This document shows positions 1 to 11,621 of a stretch of 11,621 nucleotides of DNA, in pieces. The notes below the pieces were generated by a model. It searched no databases. It was not told the origin of the DNA and saw only the letters and a program-made list of their open reading frames with translations. Numbering within the stretch: the stretch's first letter is position 1; every line of letters starts with the position of its first letter. The translations under genes were made by a program, and so were the position numbers. The stretch spans positions 1 through 11,621 of the forward strand of contig JAUCNG010369705.1 in NCBI GenBank assembly GCA_032353305.1. The letters are read 5' to 3'. The stretch is from Cephalothrix spiralis. Its lineage: Eukaryota > Nemertea > Palaeonemertea > Archinemertea > Cephalotrichidae.

Positions 1-1
1 G

Positions 2-302
2 GAATATATCGAAACCGTTCAAGCATTTATCAAGGAACTGAACGGTTCAATTGATAAGTTAAAGAAAGAGAAAAAAGCCAAAAACAAAAAAGAAATTGAA
101 AGTAAAAACTCTTACAAAAAAGAACTTGAAAAATCAATTGTCAAAATGAAAGCATTATATCAACGAATCTCCGACTACCAAAGGAAAAAGGATCCGACAT
201 TTGATGGAGCCAAGAAATTAACAGATGAGTTCAACAATATCAGAATCATTCTCGATCAGGAAAAGGTGCATGAAAATGTTCAGGATATAACAAAAGAGAA
301 AG
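2..302 (+). CDS. NHL gene, coiled-coil exon (partial 5')
   Basis: Exon encoding residues 1-100 plus the first base of codon 101. It ends AAAG|GTATGT, a good donor site. The Lys/Glu-rich composition with regularly spaced Leu/Ile/Val points to a coiled coil that would mediate dimerisation in TRIM proteins. The exon's true start is outside the window; reading frame 2 is open from the first full codon. The open frame runs on past 302 to a TGA at 332-334, but that tail is intron. Confidence 0.8.
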
Positions 303-1987
303 GTATGTACTATACATTTTTTGTTATTTTATGAATATTCTAAAAATTGCAAAAATACTCATTTAAGATCATGGTCTTCTCTACCGAAAACAGATTTGGT
401 GCAGATAGGATTATAACTTAGGGAGCTACGATGATTCTCCCGAAAATCCACTGGTTTCATATTACCCAGGGCCTAAATATGAATCGAGTGATGCTATTTG
501 CAATCCCTCGAAAAAATGATTTATCGTATAGAGCGACCACTACGAGCGATTGATATAAATTTACTTAAACCGACAAAATAAACTTGCATGCCGTTTGACT
601 AAACGGCATGCAAGTTTTGGCCGTAAGCCGTAAGGTCACTGGCCGTTTGACTACACGGCATACGGCCAGTGACCTTACGGCTTACGGCCAAACGGCATAC
701 GACCAAATACCAAACGGATTACGGCATAATTGACCTAAGGCTAATGCCGAAATCCGTTTGATTGAGGCAAGTTTATTATGTCGGAAATTCCGTTTAAATA
801 TGCGCGTTAATAAAAACCAGGGGATTATATTGTCAAAACGCCATTAAATTAATTAAACTTTCAAAACAAGTGCATGCAATTTTGAAATGAATTTAAATTT
901 CCAGGTTCAATTTAATAAAGCAAAAAAGCTCGTTTTAAATTTAAGACAAAATGTCGAAAACAATCCATTGTAAACGAATAAAATAGTATTTATTAGGCAA
1001 ATGGTTCAGCGTGAAGAGTACGACACTTTTGGCACAGTTGCTTAAAACATGCAAAATTATGTTAATTTATTTTTTAAAACGTCATATTGTATTCAATTCA
1101 AATCATTTATTTCAATTTAATTTTTTCTTCCAGCTTCAATTTCAAGTGCATTGAGCCGTGTTAGTCTGACGCCACTCACTGATTACAAGAGGATGAAAAA
1201 GGATGAAGTCATACAACTTGATTCTCGACCATTTCAGTTAGAATATGTTAATGGGAAATTCGTTGTTGCAATGCGAGACAAAAACTCAATTGACATCATC
1301 AGAAATCAGAAAGTAATCAAATCTTTAGAATTTAAAAAGGATAAGTTGAATGGGCCTACAGGTGTATGTGTGACGACTGATGGACATTTTGCGGTTGTTG
1401 ACAATTGGAATCATCGTGTAATAAAAAGTACCAACGACGGCAAAATTATCCATCAGTTTGGAAAGTATGGAAAAGGGGAAGAAGATTTATATCACCCGCA
1501 GCGAATCGCTCAGTCTCCACTTAATGGCAATTTATACATTACAGATTTTATTAACAATCGGATCAAAGTTTTGAATTCCGATTTAAAGTTTGTGAAACAA
1601 TTTGGAGAAGATGTTTTGATATATCCAAGTGGGATAACAATATCCAAAGACAATCGCCTTTTCGTAACAGGTGAAGATGAGAATTATGTGGGTAAACTTC
1701 ACGAATTTACAATGGAAGGAAATCTCGTTAAATCAGTAACAGTCCCTAATGCAGAAGGTGATCTGCCTACAACTGGATTAGCTGTTGATGACTCCGGCTT
1801 CGTTTTAGTTTGTGTCCCTGAACCAAATCCATTAATTCAAGTATTTAAACCAGATTTAACTCCACTCGTCACTTTTGGTGAAAAGGATTTAAAAGAGCCA
1901 GAAGATATTTGCATTTTGCCTGACGGTCGTGTTGCTGTCTCTGATTTTACATTGAAACAGATTATCATATTCAAAGCTGTAGTTTAA
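2..1987 (+). CDS. TRIM/NHL-repeat protein, C-terminal part (two exons)
   Basis: Join 2-302 and 1134-1987; 384 residues, open at the 5' end. Seen: residues 1 to about 65 are a Lys/Glu-rich heptad-like stretch typical of a coiled coil. Residues about 124-384 form a six-bladed beta-propeller of NHL type, with repeats starting near 124, 177, 222, 265, 313 and 356. Typical NHL motifs are VVDNWNHRVI and ITDFINNRIKVL. Known: animal proteins with this order (RING, B-box, coiled coil, NHL) are TRIM2/3/71-like, act as E3 ubiquitin ligases or bind RNA through the propeller, and are cytoplasmic. Inferred: this is such a protein; the RING and B-box would lie upstream and cannot be confirmed, so a B-box-only or coiled-coil/NHL-only protein is equally possible. 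The splice is phase 1 (G|CT, Ala101) and the frame stays open across it. The stop TAA is 1985-1987. An in-frame TTG at 1151 is not a start, since the frame continues upstream through the splice. Confidence 0.85.
303..1133 (+). other. Intron of the NHL gene
   Basis: 831-bp GT-AG intron, phase 1. It has no coding signal on either strand. Its middle holds the three-hairpin fold-back element described at 570-784. I see nothing else in 303-569 or 785-1133 apart from AT-rich sequence and the terminal polypyrimidine tract. Confidence 0.8.
570..784. mobile_element. Fold-back (MITE-like) element with three internal stem-loops
   Basis: Outer inverted repeats 570-587 and 767-784 match at 17 of 18 positions (CCGACAAAATAAACTTGC at the left). 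Inside are three hairpins in a row: 581-596/601-616 (16 bp, perfect, 4-nt loop), 617-646/662-691 (30 bp, perfect, 15-nt loop) and 712-727/744-759 (15 of 16 bp). The word ACGGCAT or its complement recurs in every hairpin and CCGTAAG is repeated in tandem. There is no transposase, so it would be a non-autonomous element. No target-site duplication is clear in the AT-rich flanks, so the exact ends are uncertain. Confidence 0.7.
1134..1987 (+). CDS. NHL gene, terminal exon encoding the beta-propeller
   Basis: Acceptor TTTTTTCTTCCAG ends at 1133 behind a strong pyrimidine tract. The exon supplies the last two bases of Ala101 and residues 102-384, including all propeller blades, so the whole propeller is in a single exon, as is common in TRIM-NHL genes. 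The C terminus IIIFKAVV is a typical closing strand. The repeats are well kept with no frameshift or stop, so the gene looks functional. Confidence 0.88.
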
Positions 1988-2142
1988 CCTCTTCATACTA
2001 TGAACAGTGACGAGAACATTATTTTGACTAGATTTCTTCATTCAAATAATTATGACGACATTTTTTTCTGTGTCAAAAGCGTCTTGTGTTGTATCAAATA
2101 CATATACGTGTAGCTGCAGTTCAAATTGACTTATCTTATTTG

Positions 2143-2190
2143 CCTGATTATCAATTGAAAAAGATTATCATATTTAAAGCTATAATCATT
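2143..2190 (+). pseudogene. Relic of a duplicated NHL-gene 3' end
   Basis: From 2144 the bases match the end of the NHL coding exon from 1941 at about 34 of 40 positions without gaps. Translated from 2143 it reads PDYQLKKIIIFKAII, against SDFTLKQIIIFKAVV at the real C terminus. Several differences are synonymous or conservative. Sequence just upstream (2000-2140) is no longer recognisable as propeller. The likeliest reading is the remnant of a tandem paralogue or a local duplication, now inside the 3' UTR. An alternative last exon is possible but less likely. Confidence 0.6.
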
Positions 2191-2236
2191 GTAATTTATC
2201 TTGTTTAAAGTATAGAGATAGACGTATAACAACGTT

Positions 2237-2242
2237 TATAAA
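2237..2242 (+). promoter_or_regulatory. Possible variant poly(A) signal TATAAA of the NHL gene
   Basis: TATAAA is followed about 20 bases later by a GU-rich stretch (2258-2282), the usual arrangement of a cleavage site. There is no canonical AATAAA in the 1.1 kb after the stop. The hexamer is a weak variant, so this is a suggestion only. Confidence 0.2.
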
Positions 2243-3117
2243 GATTGTCTCAAACGATGTTTTGTGGTCTTTGTGAATATGTCCCAACAACTTTTTAAAA
2301 GTGATCATCCCCCTTGGTCCTTCAAGACATGGCTTTTTTCTTGACTTATGTCGTTTTCATTCAATCTATTACGTCAAGAAAACTGCGTTTTCGACTACTT
2401 TATGATTGGTAACAAGATTTTGTCCAGTCTTGTCTAAGCTGTCTTCGATTTTGATGAAACTTTTTCGAAACTAATCAAGTTTGTGAAAACGCTGTTAGTG
2501 TACCGCACTGGCTCTCAATCATTTGGTCCAATATAACATGTATTATGTACATCTAGGACCTGTCCACGTTAGGTTTTTAAAGAACATAAAAATTGATCTG
2601 AGTCAAAAACAAACAAAAATATTCTACGCTAACAAACGCTCCAGAAGCCAAGCTTTTCAGTATGAGCTTTTCACTGATTTTATCTCATACCGGACCATTT
2701 TGAAAGCTTGAGAAAGTTCTACGTTCTGGTTTATATTTTCGAAATGTTCGGGCCCGCTTTTTGTAAATTTTTTGAAGGGGCCCCAGGAAAGGTCGATCCC
2801 AATTTTTTCTGATCCGCATGGTGCAATACGATAAAAAGGTTTAATAACAGGGGAACTCAATGGGTTTCCCCATGCCACTGTCCCCTTGACGCAGTTGAAT
2901 ATTATTGGCATTTTTGACGACATTTTGAGCTATCCTAATTTTTTTTATATTACCCCCTCTGACAATCTTTACATTTATGATTCTGATTATACGAGATATT
3001 CTGAGCATTTTTGTTTGTACATATCGCTCCCGGCAATTTATGGCAGCGCTGTTTAAATCGATTCCTTTTTACCCAAGCCGGGTCTTTAAAATTTATAAAG
3101 AAAAGTATTTTACTTAC

Positions 3118-10860
<7,743 letters not shown>

Positions 10861-11095
10861 CTGTAAAAAATAAAGATGAAAATATAGAACAGAAGTCAGG
10901 GCGGCCATTATTTTACCATTTCAAATTATTTTATCGACCAAGTGCAAATTCGCAAACATAATTTCTCATGACAAAGTACCTTTTAAACCACAAAAGTCTT
11001 TCACGATAAATAATTTGTTGTGAAATCAACTATATGGCTACTCTGGTAAACGCGAGCTTAGAATTCTGTGCTAAATGTCCGGCACTATCATTCGG

Positions 11096-11221
11096 CTGGA
11101 CGTGATAAATTCAAATCCGCAATACATATTTAGCACGGACAGTCGGGGCGCGCATTTACTGGACGTGATAAATTCAAATCCGCAATACATATTTAACACG
11201 GACAGTCGGGGCGTGCATTTA
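11096..11221. repeat. 63-bp tandem duplication, two units
   Basis: Units 11096-11158 and 11159-11221 differ at 2 of 63 positions, so the duplication is recent. Because 63 is a multiple of three, the open + frame across it is kept and gives a repeated peptide, but this is most likely a by-product, since the stretch lies in an intron of the opposite strand and has no gene context. Confidence 0.85.
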
Positions 11222-11390
11222 TCAGGGTACTATATGGCGGGTGTCAGATGGACTTCTCGAAATAAACACAGACGGTCCGATCCGCATTCAAATTTATATA
11301 CCGGTTAGAGTCGAGTTAACACTGACAGGAGAGACAGCGTCCCACTAAACGTATTTATAGTCAAGAAATACAATGTACATCTATTGGTTC

Positions 11391-11426
11391 GAATTTGCAC
11401 GAGACATTGCGGTCTCGTGCAAATTC
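11391..11426. repeat. Perfect 15-bp hairpin
   Basis: GAATTTGCACGAGAC at 11391-11405 and its exact complement at 11412-11426 enclose a 6-base loop. It has the form of a small fold-back insertion; no run of T follows that would suggest an RNA gene end. Confidence 0.65.
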
Positions 11427-11463
11427 TCGTAATCAAATCTGAACAAAACGACTACTCATAATG

Positions 11464-11620
11464 TAATATTATAAGATTACCTAACTATTAGTGTTTAATT
11501 CTGTAAAAAATTTCCGAGATTTTTCACGAACCCGGAGGGTGAGAGAAAAATCGAGAATTTTTTTACAGAATTGAACACTAATGTTAGGTAATGTTTATTA
11601 TTACACTGTATCAGGAATTT
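11464..11620. mobile_element. Palindromic element, copy 2 (inverted relative to copy 1)
   Basis: Reverse-complement homologue of 9151-9307 with the same ATTACCTAAC/GTTAGGTAAT core ends and CCTCCGG-like centre. Homology runs to the window edge, so it may continue beyond. Together with copy 1 it brackets the two NBD1 exons. Confidence 0.75.
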
Positions 11621-11621
11621 G

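Larger units (their letters stand above)
1988..3117. other. Region between the NHL stop codon and the last visible ABCC exon
   Basis: It would hold the NHL 3' UTR on the + strand and, if the ABCC gene continues, ABCC intron on the - strand. I looked on the - strand for the next ABCC exon, expected to start with the conserved stretch after NPVG (a GRILNRF-like motif), and saw none. There is no AATAAA on the + strand; the nearest variant is TATAAA at 2237-2242. The only recognisable item is the NHL relic at 2143-2190. A GC-rich patch at about 2745-2900 contains an open minus frame of 88 codons with no family resemblance. Confidence 0.6.
10861..11621 (-). other. ABCC intron upstream of the first visible exon (partial)
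   Basis: The exon carrying Walker A must lie beyond 11621, since no GxxGxGK-coding exon is seen here. The stretch contains the 63-bp tandem duplication, a 15-bp hairpin and the second copy of the palindromic element. Confidence 0.65.

Noticed and set aside
570-784. CRISPR-like array or microRNA precursor
   Set aside because: There are no regularly spaced direct repeats with unique spacers, and the genome is clearly eukaryotic. The hairpins are too perfect and clustered for a typical animal microRNA, so a fold-back element fits better.
1151-1153. TTG as start of a separate NHL-only protein
   Set aside because: The reading frame continues upstream through a good acceptor at 1133 and joins the coiled-coil exon in phase; a TTG start is not needed.
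2657-2923. 88-codon open frame on the minus strand next to the ABCC exon
   Set aside because: No resemblance to ABCC or any family I recognise, no splice phase link to the exon at 3118-3440, and low-complexity neighbours. Treated as chance or old repeat.
11075-11308. Repeat-containing 77-codon + frame
   Set aside because: The open frame follows from a 63-bp tandem duplication; no gene context, signal or family match.

Overview
The window is nuclear DNA from an animal. Both genes are split by GT-AG introns, the sequence is AT-rich, and the non-coding part is full of short palindromic elements. An ABCC4/MRP4-type transporter together with an intron-containing coiled-coil/NHL (TRIM2/3/71-type) gene fits a marine invertebrate, most plausibly a bivalve or other lophotrochozoan. 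That placement is inference; nothing here identifies the species.

Layout. Positions 2-1987 (+) hold the 3' part of a coiled-coil plus NHL beta-propeller protein, in two exons (2-302 and 1134-1987) joined across a phase-1 intron. The window starts inside the coding region, so any RING and B-box domains lie upstream. Positions 3118-10860 (-) hold six consecutive internal exons of an ABC transporter of subfamily C, best matched to ABCC4/MRP4. They encode 408 codons without interruption: NBD1 from just after the Walker A lysine, the linker, and the first part of the second membrane domain. All six exon junctions agree in phase and every intron has GT-AG ends. The first and last exons of that gene lie outside the window on both sides. 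The last exon here ends in an intact GTAAGT donor and no downstream exon is visible in 1-3117, so the simplest reading is that the NHL gene sits on the opposite strand inside a large ABCC intron. A truncated ABCC locus is the alternative.

The non-coding DNA is dominated by fold-back repeats: a three-hairpin element in the NHL intron (570-784), a palindromic MITE-like element with perfect 41-bp arms (5587-5844), a long diverged palindrome (8118-8570), a terminal-inverted-repeat element (9668-9945), and two oppositely oriented copies of another palindromic element (9151-9307 and 11464-11620) that bracket two ABCC exons. A tRNA-derived SINE-like sequence, a 63-bp tandem duplication and several simple repeats are also present. 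A short relic of a second NHL-gene 3' end lies about 160 bp beyond the NHL stop codon.

The two genes show no sign of working together: one is a membrane exporter, the other a probable ubiquitin-ligase or RNA-binding scaffold. I found no convincing undescribed biological system. The most testable unusual features are the nested gene arrangement, the inverted repeat pair that could promote circular RNA or exon skipping, and the NHL relic.
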